Origin: Pegoplata infirma
Taxonomy: Eukaryota; Arthropoda; Insecta; Diptera; Anthomyiidae
Length of the DNA: 64,000 nt
Assembly: GCA_963921195.1 (NCBI GenBank)
Contig: OY992537.1
Span: 148,545,841-148,609,840, forward strand
Reading direction: 5' to 3'
How positions within the stretch are numbered: position 1 is the stretch's first letter; the number at the start of each line of letters is the position of its first letter. Of this stretch, positions 24,012 through 38,000 are shown in pieces. Below the pieces are notes generated by a model. The model saw only the letters and a program-made list of their open reading frames with translations, made no database searches and was not told where the DNA came from. The translations under genes were made by a program, and so were the position numbers.

Positions 24012-25081
24012 AACATAGCCTAAAAACAAAAAATGCTTTAATTCGGCTGCTGGTTGACACATATGAACAGAATTGATCACCGAATGGAATTTAAACAAGT
24101 ACAAATATATATATAAAAAAAAAAAAAATTTTTCGCGGATTTTTTTTTTAAAAATTTTTGTTTTTTTGTATTTTTTTTTTTGCAAATAAACTTTTTTACA
24201 TTGTGGAGGGTATCACTACATTCGACAAATTCGAATTTAACTTTTTTACTTGTTTTTTTTTTTATATATTTCGGCCCAAAAAAAGTATAAAAAAAAAGTT
24301 TTAATACTTTAAATTTTTAAGCATTTTCTATTTGCTGGACGAACTTTCTGTCTTGGACGTGCCCAAGTAAAATTTGATGCAGAAAATATTTGTAAAACAT
24401 TTTAACCTTCTAACTGCTTTTTTATAGACTTTTTTGTATTTCTTTTAAAAAAGGACAAAAATGACCCTTTAAATCGGGAGCTAGAGGGTTAATTTAGTCA
24501 AAGAAAAGAATCATCATAAAATTTTATAAAACACATCAGAACATCATTTTTAGCTTAAAAGAATATTTGCACTGTTTTTTGTCGATATTTTTTAACACTG
24601 CTTTGGTAAAAAAAAAATAACAAACATTGATTATTTATATTTGACCCTTTTTAAGCACTTTGCGCATGTCGCACAAACTTTGAACATTTGACAACCCCTA
24701 GTGAAATTTTATGAGGAAAATATTTGTAGAACATTTTAACCCTCTAAATGGACGTTTTATTGGACTTCTGTGTTTAGGTTTTGAAAAAGGACTAAAATGA
24801 CCCCTTAAAATGGCAGTTATAGGGTTAAAATGTTCTAAGAAAAGAACCGCCATAAAATTTCACTGAAGACATCAAATCATATTTTAAAGCTCAGATGTGT
24901 TCTTATTATAGTATTTTTGTCGTTTTCCAAACGCCTTTGATAAAAATATAAAAACTTCAGTGGGCTATAAAAAAGAAATCCGAACTGACTTTGCAAAACC
25001 CTTTGGTGATTTTGTTCACTTGATGGTCTACTTTCATATGGCGTTGAAGCCATTGAGGCTCATTTTTCTTGTTGCACAGTG
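24012..25081 (-). repeat. Right inverted arm of foldback copy A
   Basis: Reverse complement partner of 22648-23740. The arms differ at many scattered sites and in homopolymer lengths, whereas the two whole-element copies (A and B) differ at only a few. The palindrome is therefore older than the block duplication. Confidence 0.85.
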
Positions 25082-28000
25082 TAATGGGTTTCTCATAAAA
25101 ATGAAAAAAAAAACTTTGCATAAATGCATATATCTCTGTAAGTACCAGCCCGATTGTCTCACATTTGGTTCCAGAGGAAAGATAAAGTCTTAATCTTTTA
25201 TTTTTTTGTTATTTTGACAAAATCGGAGCAATAGTTGCAGAGATACAGCCGTTGAAAGTAAAAGGTCTCCAGACTACGAAAAATTACAAGTTTATCATTT
25301 TTGAAAAAATAATTTTTTTTAAAAATTTAAAATCGAGCAATCTCTTTTACTCGAATTAAACTTTATTGAAAAAAATTTAAATTCGTGCAAAGGCATTTGA
25401 AATCGATATAATGGTAACCTTGATATAGCCATTTCAAGTTATTTCAAGTAACCCGAAAATATTTTTGATATGAATGCATAAATATCTGTTAATACTAGTC
25501 CGATAGTCTTAATTTTTTTCTGTCATGATAAAGCTAATATACTTATGCATTCTAATTTTTATAGAGTCAAAATCGGATCATTATTTACCGAGTTATAGCA
25601 ATTTAAAAATGAGGGTCTCCAAAAAACCTTAAATAATGGGTTTCTCATAAAAATGAAAAAAAAAACTTTGCATAAATGCATATATCTCTGTAAGTACCAG
25701 CCCGATTGTCTCACATTTGGTTTCAGAGGAAAGATAAAGTCTCAATCTTTTATTTTTTTGTTATTTTGACAAAATCGGAGCAATAGTTGCAGAGATACAG
25801 CCGTTGAAAGTAAAAGGGTCCAGACTACGAAAAATTACAAGTTTATCATTTTTGAAAAAAAAAAAAATTTTAAAAATTTAAAATCGAGCAATCTCTTTTA
25901 TTCTATTTAAACTTAATTGAAAAAGATTTAAATTCGTGCAAAGGCATTAGAAAACGATAGAATTGTAACCTTGATATAGCCATTTCAAGTTATTACAAGT
26001 AACCCGAAAATATTTTTGATATGAATGCATAAATATCTGTTAATACTAGTCTGATAGTCTTAAATTTTTTCTGTCATGATAAAGCTAATATACTAATGCA
26101 TTCTAGTTTTTATAGAGTCAAAATCGCATCATTATTTACCGAGTTATAGCAATTTAAAAATGAGGGTCTCCAAAAAACCTTAAATAATGGGTTTCTCATA
26201 AAAATGAAAAAAAAACTTTGCATAAATGCATATATCTCTGTAAGTACCAGCCCGATTGTCTCACATTTGGTTCCAGAGGAAAGATAAAGTCTCAATCTTT
26301 TATTTTTTTGTTATTTTGACAAAATCGGAGCAATAGTTGCAGAGATACAGCCGTTGAAAGTAAAAGGTCTCCAGACTACGAAAAATTACAAGTTTATCAT
26401 TTTTGAAAAAATAAATTTTTTTAAAAATTTAAAATCGAGCAATCTCTTTTATTCTAATTAAACTTTATTGAAAAAGATTTAAATTCGTGCAAAGGCATTT
26501 GAAATTGATATAATGGTAACCTTGATATAGCCATTTCAAGTTATTACAAGTAACCCGAAAATATTTTTGATATGAATGCATAAATATCTGTTAATACTAG
26601 TCCGATAGTCTTAATTTTTTTCTGTCATGATAAAGCTAATATACTTATGCATTCTAGTTTTTATAGAGTCAAAATCGGATCATTATTTACCGAGTTATAG
26701 CAATTTAAAAATGAGGGTCTCCAAGAAACCTTAAATAATGGGTTTCTCATAAAAATGAAAAAAAAACTTTGAATAAATGCATATATCTCTGTAAGTACCA
26801 GCCCGATTGTCTCACATTTGGTTCCAGAGGAAAGATAAAGTCTCAATATTTTATTTTTTTGTTATTTTGACAAAATCGGAGCAATAGTTGCAGAGATACA
26901 GCCGTTGAAAGTAAAAGGTCTCCAGACTACGAAAAATTACAAGTTTATCATTTTTGAAAAAATAAATTTTTTTAAAAATTTAAAATCGAGCAATCTCTTT
27001 TATTCTAATTAAACTTTATTGAAAAAGATTTAAATTCGTGCAAAGGCATTTGAAATCGATATAATGGTAACCTTGATATAGCCATTTCAAGTTATTACAA
27101 GTAACCCGAAAATATTTTTGATATGAATGCATAAATATCTGTTAATACTAGTCCGATAGTCTTAATTTTTTTCTGTCATGATAAAGCTAATATACTTATG
27201 CATTCTAGTTTTTATAGAGTCAAAATCGGATCATTATTTACCGAGTTATAGCAATTTAAAAATGAGGGTCTCCAAGAAACCTTAAATAATGGGTTTCTCA
27301 TAAAAATAAAAAAAAAACTTTGCATAAATGCATATATCTCTGTAAGTACCAGCCCGATTGCCTCACATTTGGTTCCAGAGGAAAGATAAAGTCTCAATCT
27401 TTTATTTTTTTGTTATTTTGACAAAATCGGAGCAATAGTTGCAGAGATACAGCCGTTGAAAGTAAAAGGTCTCCAGACTACGAAAAATTACAAGTTTATC
27501 ATTTTTGAAAAAAAAAATTTTTTTAAAAATTTAAAATCGAGCAATCTCTTTTATTCTATTTAAACTTTATTGAAAAAGATTTAAATTCGTGCAAAGGCAT
27601 TAGAAAACGATAGAATGGTAACCTTGATATAGCCATTTCAAGTTATTACAAGTAACCCGAAAATATTTTTGATATGAATGCATAAATATCTGTTAATACT
27701 AGTCTGATAGTCTTAAATTTTTTCTGTCATGATAAAGCTAATATACTTATGCATTCTAGTTGTTATAGAGTCGAAATCGCATCGTTATTTACCGAGTTAT
27801 AGCAATTTAAAAATGAGGGTCTCCAAAAAACCTTAAATAATGGGTTTCTCATAAAAATGAAAAAAAAACTTTGCATAAATGCATATATCTCTGTAAGTAC
27901 CAGCCCGATTGTCTCACATTTGGTTCCAGAGGAAAGATAAAGTCTCAATATTTTATTTTTTTGTTATTTTGACAAAATCGGAGCAATAGTAGCAGAGATA

Positions 28001-31000
28001 CAGCCGTTGAAAATAAAAGGTCTCCAGACTACGAAAAATTACAAGTTTATCATTTTTGAAAAAATAATTTTTTTTAAAAATTTAAAATCGAGCAATCTCT
28101 TTTATTCTAATTAAACTTTATTGAAAAAGATTTAAATTCGTGCAAAGGCATTTGAAATCGATATAATGGTAACCTTGATATAGCCATTTCAAGTTATTAC
28201 AAGTAACCCGAAAATATTTTTGATATGAATGCATAAATATCTGTTAATACTAGTCCGATAGTCTTAATTTTTTTCTGTCATGATAAAGCTAATATACTTA
28301 TGCATTCTAGTTTTTATAGAGTCAAAATCGGATCATTATTTACCGAGTTATAGCAATTTAAAAATGAGGGTCTCCAAGAAACCTTAAATAATGGGTTTCT
28401 CATAAAAATAAAAAAAAAACTTTGCATAAATGCATATATCTCTGTAAGTACCAGCCCGATTGCCTCACATTTGGTTCCAGAGGAAAGATAAAGTCTCAAT
28501 CTTTTATTTTTTTGTTATTTTGACAAAATCGGAGCAATAGTTGCAGAGATACAGCCGTTGAAAGTAAAAGGTCTCCAGACTACGAAAAATTACAAGTTTA
28601 TCATTTTTGAAAAAATAAATTTTTTTAAAAATTTAAAATCGAGCAATCTCTTTTATTCTAATTAAACTTTATTGAAAAAGATTTAAATTCGTGCAAAGGC
28701 ATTTGAAATTGATATAATGGTAACCTTGATATAGCCATTTCAAGTTATTACAAGTAACCCGAAAATATTTTTGATATGAATGCATAAATATCTGTTAATA
28801 CTAGTCCGATAGTCTTAATTTTTTTTCTGTCATGATAAAGCTAATATACTTATGCATTCTAGTTTTTATAGAGTCAAAATCGGATCATTATTTACCGAGT
28901 TATAGCAATTTAAAAATGAGGGTCTCCAAGAAACCTTAAATAATGGGTTTCTCATAAAAATGAAAAAAAAACTTTGAATAAATGCATATATCTCTGTAAG
29001 TACCAGCCCGATTGTCTCACATTTGGTTCCAGAGGAAAGATAAAGTCTCAATATTTTATTTTTTTGTTATTTTGACAAAATCGGAGCAATAGTTGCAGAG
29101 ATACAGCCGTTGAAAGTAAAAGGTCTCCAGACTACGAAAAATTACAAGTTTATCATTTTTGAAAAAAAAAAAAATTTTTAAAAATTTAAAATCGAGCAAT
29201 CTCTTTTATTCTATTTAAACTTTATTGAAAAAGATTTAAATTCGTGCAAAGGCATTAGAAAACGATAGAATGGTGACCTTGATATAGCCATTTCAAGTTA
29301 TTACAAGTAACCCGAAAATATTTTTGATATGAATGCATAAATATCTGTTAATACTAGTCTGATAGTCTTAAATTTTTTCTGTCATGATAAAGCTAATATA
29401 CTTATGCATTCTAGTTTTTATAGAGTCAAAATCGCATCATTATTTACCGAGTTATAGCAATTTAAAAATGAGGGTCTCCAAAAAACCTTAAATAATGGGT
29501 TTCTCATAAAAATGAAAAAAAAACTTTGCATAAATGCATATATCTCTGTAAGTACCAGCCCGATTGTCTCACATTTGGTTCCAGAGGAAAGATAAAGTCT
29601 CAATCTTTTATTTTTTTGTTATTTTGACAAAATCGGAGCAATAGTTGCAGAGATACAGCCGTTGAAAGTAAAAGGTCTCCAGACTACGAAAAATTACAAG
29701 TTTATCATTTTTGAAAAAATAAATTTTTTTAAAAATTTAAAATCGAGCAATCTCTTTTATTCTAATTAAACTTTATTGAAAAAGATTTAAATTCGTGCAA
29801 AGGCATTTGAAATTGATATAATGGTAACCTTGATATAGCCATTTCAAGTTATTACAAGTAACCCGAAAATATTTTTGATATGAATGCATAAATATCTGTT
29901 AATACTAGTCCGATAGTCTTAATTTTTTTCTGTCATGATAAAGCTAATATACTTATGCATTCTAGTTTTTATAGAGTCAAAATCGGATCATTATTTACCG
30001 AGTTATAGCAATTTAAAAATGAGGGTCTCCAAGAAACCTTAAATAATGGGTTTCTCATAAAAATGAAAAAAAAACTTTGAATAAATGCATATATCTCTGT
30101 AAGTACCAGCCCGATTGCCTCACATTTGGTTCCAGAGGAAAGATAAAGTCTCAATATTTTATTTTTTTGTTATTTTGACAAAATCGGAGCAATAGTAGCA
30201 GAGATACAGCCGTTGAAAGTAAAAGGTCTCCAGACTACGAAAAATTACAAGTTTATCATTTTTGAAAAAATAAATTTTTTTAAAAATTTAAAATCGAGCA
30301 ATCTCTTTTATTCTAATTAAACTTTATTGAAAAAGATTTAAATTCGTGCAAAGGCATTTGAAATCGATATAATGGTAACCTTGATATAGCCATTTCAAGT
30401 TATTACAAGTAACCCGAAAATATTTTTGATATGAATGCATAAATATCTGTTAATACTAGTCCGATAGTCTTAATTTTTTTCTGTCATGATAAAGCTAATA
30501 TACTTATGCATTCTAGTTTTTATAGAGTCAAAATCGGATCATTATTTACCGAGTTATAGCAATTTAAAAATGAGGGTCTCCAAGAAACCTTAAATAATGG
30601 GTTTCTCATAAAAATAAAAAAAAACTTTGCATAAATGCATATATCTCTGTAAGTACCAGCCCGATTGCCTCACATTTGGTTCCAGAGGAAAGATAAAGTC
30701 TCAATCTTTTATTTTTTTGTTATTTTGACAAAATCGGAGCAATAGTTGCAGAGATACAGCCGTTGAAAGTAAAAGGTCTCCAGACTACGAAAAATTACAA
30801 CTTTATCATTTTTGAAAAAATAAATTTTTTTAAAAATTTAAAATCGAGCAATCTCTTTTATTCTATTTAAACTTTATTGAAAAAGATTTAAATTCGTGCA
30901 AAGGCATTTAAAATCGAAATAATGGTAACCTTGATATAGCCATTTCAAGTTATTACAAGTAACCCGAAAATATTTTTGATATGAATGCATAAATATCTGT

Positions 31001-34000
31001 TAATACTAGTCCGATAGTCTTAATTTTTTGCTGTCATGATAAAGCTAATATACTTATGCATTCTAGTTTTTATAGAGTCAAAATCGGATCATTATTTACC
31101 GAGTTATAGCAATTTAAAAATGAGGGTCTCCAAAAAACCTTAAATAATGGGTTTCTCATAAAAATGAAAAAAAAACTTTGCATAAATGCATATATCTCTG
31201 TAAGTACCAGCCCGATTGTCTCACATTTGCTTCCAGAGGAAAGATAAAGTCTCAATCTTTTATTTTTTTGTTATTTTGACAAAATCGGAGCAATAGTTGC
31301 AGAGATACAGCCGTTGAAAGTAAAAGGTCTCCAGACTACGAAAAATTACAAGTTTATCATTTTTGAAAAATGAATTTTTTTAAAAATTTAAAATCGAGCA
31401 ATCTCTTTTATTCTAATTAAACTTTATTGAAAAAGATTTAAATTCGTGCAAAGGCATTTGAAATTGATATAATGGTAACCTTGATATAGCCATTTCAAGT
31501 TATTACAAGTAACCCGAAAATATTTTTGATATGAATGCATAAATATCTGTTAATACTAGTCCGATAGTCTTAATTTTTTTCTGTCATGATAAAGCTAATA
31601 TACTTATGCATTCTAGTTTTTATAGAGTCAAAATCGGATCATTATTTACCGAGTTATAGCAATTTAAAAATGAGGGTCTCCAAGAAACCTTAAATAATGG
31701 GTTTCTCATAAAAATGAAAAAAAAACTTTGAATAAATGCATATATCTCTGTAAGTACCAGCCCGATTGCCTCACATTTGGTTCCAGAGGAAAGATAAAGT
31801 CTCAATATTTTATTTTTTTGTTATTTTGACAAAATCGGAGCAATAGTTGCAGAGATACAGCCGTTGAAAGTAAAAGGTCTCCAGACTACGAAAAATTACA
31901 AGTTTATCATTTTGAAAAAATAATTTTTTTTAAAAATTTAAAATCGAGCAATCTCTTTTATTCTATTTAAACTTTATTGAAGAAAATTTAAATTCGTGCA
32001 AAGGCATTTGAAATCGAAATAATGGTAACCTTGCTATAGCCATTTCAAGTTATTACAAGTAACCCTAAAATATTTTTGATATGAATGCATAAATATCTGT
32101 TAATACTAGTCCGATAGTCTTAATTTTTTTCTGTCATGATAAAGCTAATATTCTTATGCCTTCTAGTTTTTATAGAGTCAAAATCGGATCATTATTTACC
32201 GAGTTATAGCAATTTAAAAATGAGGGTCTCCAAAAAACCTTAAATAATGGGTTTCTCATAAAAATGAAAAATAAACTTTGCATAAATGCATATATCTCTG
32301 TAAGTACCAGCCCGATTGTCTCACATTTGGTTCCAGAGGAAAGATAAAGTCTCAGTCTTTTATTTTTTTTGTTATTTTGACAAAATCGGAGCAATAGTTG
32401 CAGAGATACAGCCGTTGAAAGTAAAAGGTCTCCAGACTACGAAAAATTACAACTTTATCATTTTTGAAAAAATAAATTTTTTTAAAAATTTAAAATCGAG
32501 CAATCTCTTTTATTCTATTTAAACTTTATTGAAAAAGATTTAAATTCGTGCAAAGGCATTTGAAATCGAAATAATGGTAACCTTGATATAGCCATTTCAA
32601 GTTATTACAAGTAACCCGAAAATATTTTTGATATGAATGCATAAATATCTGTTAATACTAGTCCGATAGTCTTAATTTTTTGCTGTCATGATAAAGCTAA
32701 TATACTTATGCATTCTAGTTTTTATAGAGTCAAAATCGGATCATTATTTACCGAGTTATAGCAATTTAAAAATGAGGGTCTCCAAAAAACCTTAAATAAT
32801 GGGTTTCTCATAAAAATGAAAAAAAAAACTTTGCATAAATGCATATATCTCTGTAAGTACCAGCCCGATTGTCTCACATTTGGTTCCAGAGGAAAGGTAA
32901 AGTCTTAATCTTTTATTTTTTTGTTATTTTGACAAAATCGGAGCAATAGTTGCAGAGATACAGCCGTTGAAAGTAAAAGGTCTCCAGACTACGAAAAATT
33001 ACAAGTTTATCATTTTTGAAAAAATAAATTTTTTTAAAAATTTAAAATCGAGCAATCTCTTTTATTCTATTTAAACTTTATTGAAAAAGATTTAAATTCG
33101 TGCAAAGGCATTTGAAAGCGATATAATGGTAACCTTGATATAGCCATTTCAAGTTATTACAAGTAACCCGAAAATATTTTTGATATGAATGCATAAATAT
33201 CTGTTAATACTAGTCTGATAGTCTTAATTTTTTTCTGTCATGATAAAGCTAATATACTTATGCATTCTAATTTTTATAGAGTCAAAATCGGATCATTATT
33301 TACCGAGTTATAGCAATTTAAAAATGAGGGTCTCCAAAAAAACTTAAATAATGGGTTTCTCATAAAAATGAAAAAAAAAACTTTGCATAAATGCATATAT
33401 CTCTGTAAGTACCAGCCCGATTGTCTCGCATTTGGTTCCAGAGGAAAGATAAAGTCTCAATCTTTTATTTTTTTGTTATTTTGACAAAATCGGAGCAATA
33501 GTTGCAGAGATACAGCCGTTGAAAGTAAAAGGTCTCCAGACTACGAAAAATTACAAGTTTATCATTTTTGAAAAAATAAATTTTTTTAAAAATTTAAAAT
33601 CGAGCAATCTCTTTTATTCTATTTAAACTTAATTGAAAAAGATTTAAATTCGTGCAAAGGCATTAGAAAACGATAGAATTGTAACCTTGATATAGCCATT
33701 TCAAGTTATTACAAGTAACCCGAAAATATTTTTGATATGAATGCATAAATATCTGTTAATACTAGTCTGATAGTCTTAAATTTTTTCTGTCATGATAAAG
33801 CTAATATACTTATGCATTCTAGTTTTTATAGAGTCAAAATCGCATCATTATTTACCGAGTTATAGCAATTTAAAAATGAGGGTCTCCAAAAAACCTTAAA
33901 TAATGGGTTTCTCATAAAAATGAAAAAAAAACTTTGCATAAATGCATATATCTCTGTAAGTACCAGCCCGATTGTCTCACATTTGGTTCCAGAGGAAAGA

Positions 34001-34351
34001 TAAAGTCTCAATCTTTTATTTTTTTGTTATTTTGACAAAATCGGAGCAATAGTTGCAGAGATACAGCCGTTGAAAGTAAATGGTCTCCAGACTACGAAAA
34101 ATTACAAGTTTATCATTTTTGAAAAAATAAATTTTTTTAAAAATTTAAAATCGAGCAATCTCTTTTATTCTAATTAAACTTTATTGAAAAAGATTTAAAT
34201 TCGTGCAAAGGCATTTGAAATTGATATAATGGTAACCTTGATATAGCCATTTCAAGTTATTACAAGTAACCCGAAAATATTTTTGATATGAATGCATAAA
34301 TATCTGTTAATACTAGTCCGATAGTCTTAATTTTTTTTCTGTCATGATAAA
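25082..34351. repeat. Satellite segment 4
   Basis: About 17 regular monomers with no internal breaks. Between 26.1 and 30.2 kb, gcatc-type monomers recur at every third place (26110, 27763, 29418), separated by two ccaagaaacc-type monomers, giving a three-monomer period of about 1.65 kb. The segment ends at the AA duplicated by the inverted MITE. Confidence 0.95.
30500..33750. repeat. Duplicated block whose partner is at 60.8-64.0 kb
   Basis: Private variants are shared at an offset of 30266-30268: ttgcttcc near 31228 and 61495, tttgaaaaatgaattt near 31363 and 61630, gaagaaaattt and ccttgctatagcc near 31980-32040 and 62246-62300, ggaaaggtaaagtctt near 32890 and 63158, and the rare ccaaaaaaactt near 33343 and 63601. 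Confidence 0.88.
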
Positions 34352-35077
34352 CCCAGCAAAACTTTGGTAATGGGTAGTGATTATATAACACATTACCAAG
34401 TAATGTATATAACTTATTTGTAGCATTATTTTATGATGTCTTACCAAACATTTGTTCCACAACGTATTATTTTCAAGTGAAAAATAATGCATTAATAACA
34501 ATTTGCTACGTAATGCATGATTATTGGAAAAAGTGAATTTAATATTTGTTATTTCTAAACATTAAATCATGGATGACTTATATTTGGTTACATTATGTAT
34601 TATTTGAAAGTTTGAAATAATGTATTATTTATAATTGGATGCATAATGCATTACAGCAACATAAAAAAATAATTATTTTATAAAAAAATGCATAAGTTTA
34701 AACTAGAGATGGCTCACGACAGGAAACGACACAAACTCACGAGCATATTTTATCTACTTACACTCACTTACAATCACGTGAGTAAATTTAATACAAAATT
34801 ACTTTTTCACTACTCGTAACACCTTATATATTATCTTCTGGTATGCTATATTATTTCATTTCTCGTAACATATAAAATATCATATATTTTACACCTTACT
34901 CGTATTCTTTGTTATAAATTTATGACTTATTTTATACCTTACTGGTATTCTTTGTGATAATGTGGATGTATTACTTTGAGTCTCATCGCCTGTTAAAATC
35001 ATCAATGCTGCAATGTATAAAATAAGAGATCCTATACCTTATTTTATACCTTATTTGGTAATCTAAGTTTTGCTGGG
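34352..35077 (-). mobile_element. CCCAGC-ended MITE, family 1, copy 2 (inverted)
   Basis: A 726-bp insertion, the reverse complement of 2288-3023 with scattered differences and small indels. It is bounded by cccagcaaaact and aagttttgctggg and flanked by AA (34350-34351 and 35078-35079). The target position in the monomer (gataaa|gcta) differs from copy 1 (aatgcat|atat), so this is an independent insertion and not a copy carried by satellite duplication. No transposase is present. Confidence 0.88.
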
Positions 35078-38000
35078 AAGCTAATATACTTATGCATTCT
35101 AGTTTTTATAGAGTCAAAATCGGATCATTATTTACCGAGTTATAGCAATTTAAAAATGAGGGTCTCCAAGAAACCTTAAATAATGGGTTTCTCATAAAAA
35201 TGAAAAAAAAACTTTGAATAAATGCATATATCTCTGTAAGTACCAGCCCGATTGTCTCACATTTGGTTCCAGAGGAAAGATAAAGTCTCAATATTTTATT
35301 TTTTTGTTATTTTGACAAAATCGGAGCAATAGTTGCAGAGATACAGCCGTTGAAAGTAAAAGGTCTCCAGACTACGAAAAATTACAAGTTTATCATTTTT
35401 GAAAAAATAATTTTTTTTAAAAATTTAAAATCGAGCAATCTCTTTTATTCTAATTAAACTTTATTGAAAAAGATTTAAATTCGTGCAAAGGCATTTGAAA
35501 TCGATATAATGGTAACCTTGATATAGCCATTTCAAGTTATTACAAGTAACCCGAAAATATTTTTGATATGAATGCATAAATATCTGTTAATACTAGTCCG
35601 ATAGTCTTAATTTTTTTCTGTCATGATAAAGCTAATATACTTATGCATTCTAGTTTTTATAGAGTCAAAATCGGATCATTATTTACCGAGTTATAGCAAT
35701 TTAAAAATGAGGGTCTCCAAGAAACCTTAAATAATGGGTTTCTCATAAAAATAAAAAAAAAACTTTGCATAAATGCATATATCTCTGTAAGTACCAGCCC
35801 GATTGCCTCACATTTGGTTCCAGAGGAAAGATAAAGTCTCAATCTTTTTTTTTTTGTTATTTTGACAAAATCGGAGCAATAGTTGCAGAGATACAGCCGT
35901 TGAAAGTAAAAGGTCTCCAGACTACGAAAAATTACAAGTTTATCATTTTTGAAAAAAAAATTTTTTTTTAAAAATTTAAAATCGAGCAATCTCTTTTATT
36001 CTATTTAAACTTTATTGAAAAAGATTTAAATTCGTGCAAAGGCATTAGAAAACGATAGAATGGTAACCTTGATATAGCCATTTCAAGTTATTACAAGTAA
36101 CCCGAAAATATTTTTGATATGAATGCATAAATATCTGTTAATACTAGTCTGATAGTCTTAAATTTTTTCTGTCATGATAAAGCTAATATACTTATGCATT
36201 CTAGTTTTTATAGAGTCAAAATCGCATCATTATTTACCGAGTTATAGCAATTTAAAAATGAGGGTCTCCAAAAAACCTTAAATAATGGGTTTCTCATAAA
36301 AATGAAAAAAAAACTTTGCATAAATGCATATATCTCTGTAAGTACCAGCCCGATTGTCTCACATTTGGTTCCAGAGGAAAGATAAAGTATCAATCTTTTA
36401 TTTTTTTGTTATTTTGACAAAATCGGAGCAATAGTTGCAGAGATACAGCCGTTGAAAGTAAAAGGTCTCCAGACTACGAAAAATTACAAGTTTATCATTT
36501 TTGAAAAAATAAATTTTTTTAAAAATTTAAAATCGAGCAATCTCTTTTATTCTAATTAAACTTTATTGAAAAAGATTTAAATTCGTGCAAAGGCATTTGA
36601 AATTGATATAATGGTAACCTTGATATAGCCATTTCAAGTTATTACAAGTAACCCGAAAATATTTTTGATATGAATGCATAAATATCTGTTAATACTAGTT
36701 ATTCTAATTAAACTTTATTGAAAAAGATTTAAATTCGTGCAAAGGCATTTGAAATCGATATAATGGTAACCTTGATATAGCCATTTCAAGTTATTACAAG
36801 TAACCCGAAAATATTTTTGATATGAATGCATAAATATCTGTTAATACTAGTCCGATAGTCTTAATTTTTTTCTGTCATGATAAATCTAATATTCTTATGC
36901 CTTCTAGTTTTTATAGAGTCAAAATCGGATCATTATTTACCGAGTTATAGCAATTTAAAAATGAGGGTCTCCAAAAAACCTTAAATAATGGGTTTCTCAT
37001 AAAAATGAAAAATAAACTTTGCATAAATGCATATATCTCTGTAAGTACCAGCCCGATTGTCTCACATTTGGTTCCAGAGGAAAGATAAAGTCTAAATCTT
37101 TTATTTTTTTGTTATTTTGACAAAATCGGAGCAATAGTTGCAGAGATACAGCCGTTGAAAGTAAAAGGTCTCCAGACTACGAAAAATTACAACTTTATCA
37201 TTTTTGAAAAAATAAATTTTTTTAAAAATTTAAAATCGAGCAATCTCTTTTATTCTATTTAAACTTTATTGAAAAAGATTTAAATTCGTGCAAAGGCATT
37301 TGAAATCGAAATAATGGTAACCTTGATATAGCCATTTCAAGTTATTACAAGTAACCCGAAAATATTTTTGATATGAATGCATAAATATCTGTTAATACTA
37401 GTCCGATAGTCTTAATTTTTTGCTGTCATGATAAAGCTAATATACTTATGCATTCTAGTTTTTATAGAGTCAAAATCGGATCATTATTTACCGAGTTATA
37501 GCAATTTAAAAATGAGGGTCTCCAAAAAACCTTAAATAATGGGTTTCTCATAAAAATGAAAAAAAAAACTTTGCATAAATGCATATATCTCTGTAAGTAC
37601 CAGCCCGATTGTCTCACATTTGGTTCCAGAGGAAAGATAAAGTCTTAATCTTTTATTTTTTTGTTATTTTGACAAAATCGGAGCAATAGTTGCAGAGATA
37701 CAGCCGTTGAAAGTAAAAGGTCTCCAGACTACGAAAAATTACAAGTTTATCATTTTTGAAAAAATAAATTTTTTTAAAAATTTAAAATCGAGCAATCTCT
37801 TTTATTCTATTTAAACTTTATTAAAAAAGATTTAAATTCGTGCAAAGGCATTTGAAAGCGATATAATGGTAACCTTGATATAGCCATTTCAAGTTATTAC
37901 AAGTAACCCGAAAATATTTTTGATATGAATGCATAAATATCTGTTAATACTAGTCTGATAGTCTTAATTTTTTTCTGTCATGATAAAGCTAATATACTTA

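Larger units (their letters stand above)
22648..25081. mobile_element. Foldback (long inverted repeat) DNA transposon, copy A
   Basis: A 2434-bp insertion starting cactgtgcaacaa and ending ttgttgcacagtg (with cttgttgcacagtg at the inner side), flanked by TAA at 22645-22647 and 25082-25084. Two arms of about 1.09 and 1.07 kb are inverted copies of each other around a loop of about 270 bp. Arms and loop carry no recognisable transposase; the longest open frames are A/T-run artefacts. CACTG termini with a 3-bp duplication fit CACTA/Chapaev-like elements; TAA duplication would also fit PIF/Harbinger. It is non-autonomous. The classification is inference. Confidence 0.88.
16000..27400. repeat. Duplicated block, copy A (approximate limits)
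   Basis: Monomer subtypes and singular variants run in the same order as at about 39.2-51.35 kb. Offsets are 23745 for 18.8-22.6 kb, 23744 near 26.7-27.2 kb, and about 23198 left of 17.3 kb, where copy B has one extra monomer. Copy A contains the foldback element at 22648-25081, in the same monomer and at the same base as in copy B, with the same TAA duplication. Confidence 0.85.

Noticed and set aside
22648..25081. Transib/RAG-like transposon, from the CACAGTG termini.
   Set aside because: The duplication is 3 bp (TAA) and no RAG1-like coding sequence is present; kept only as a low-interest note.
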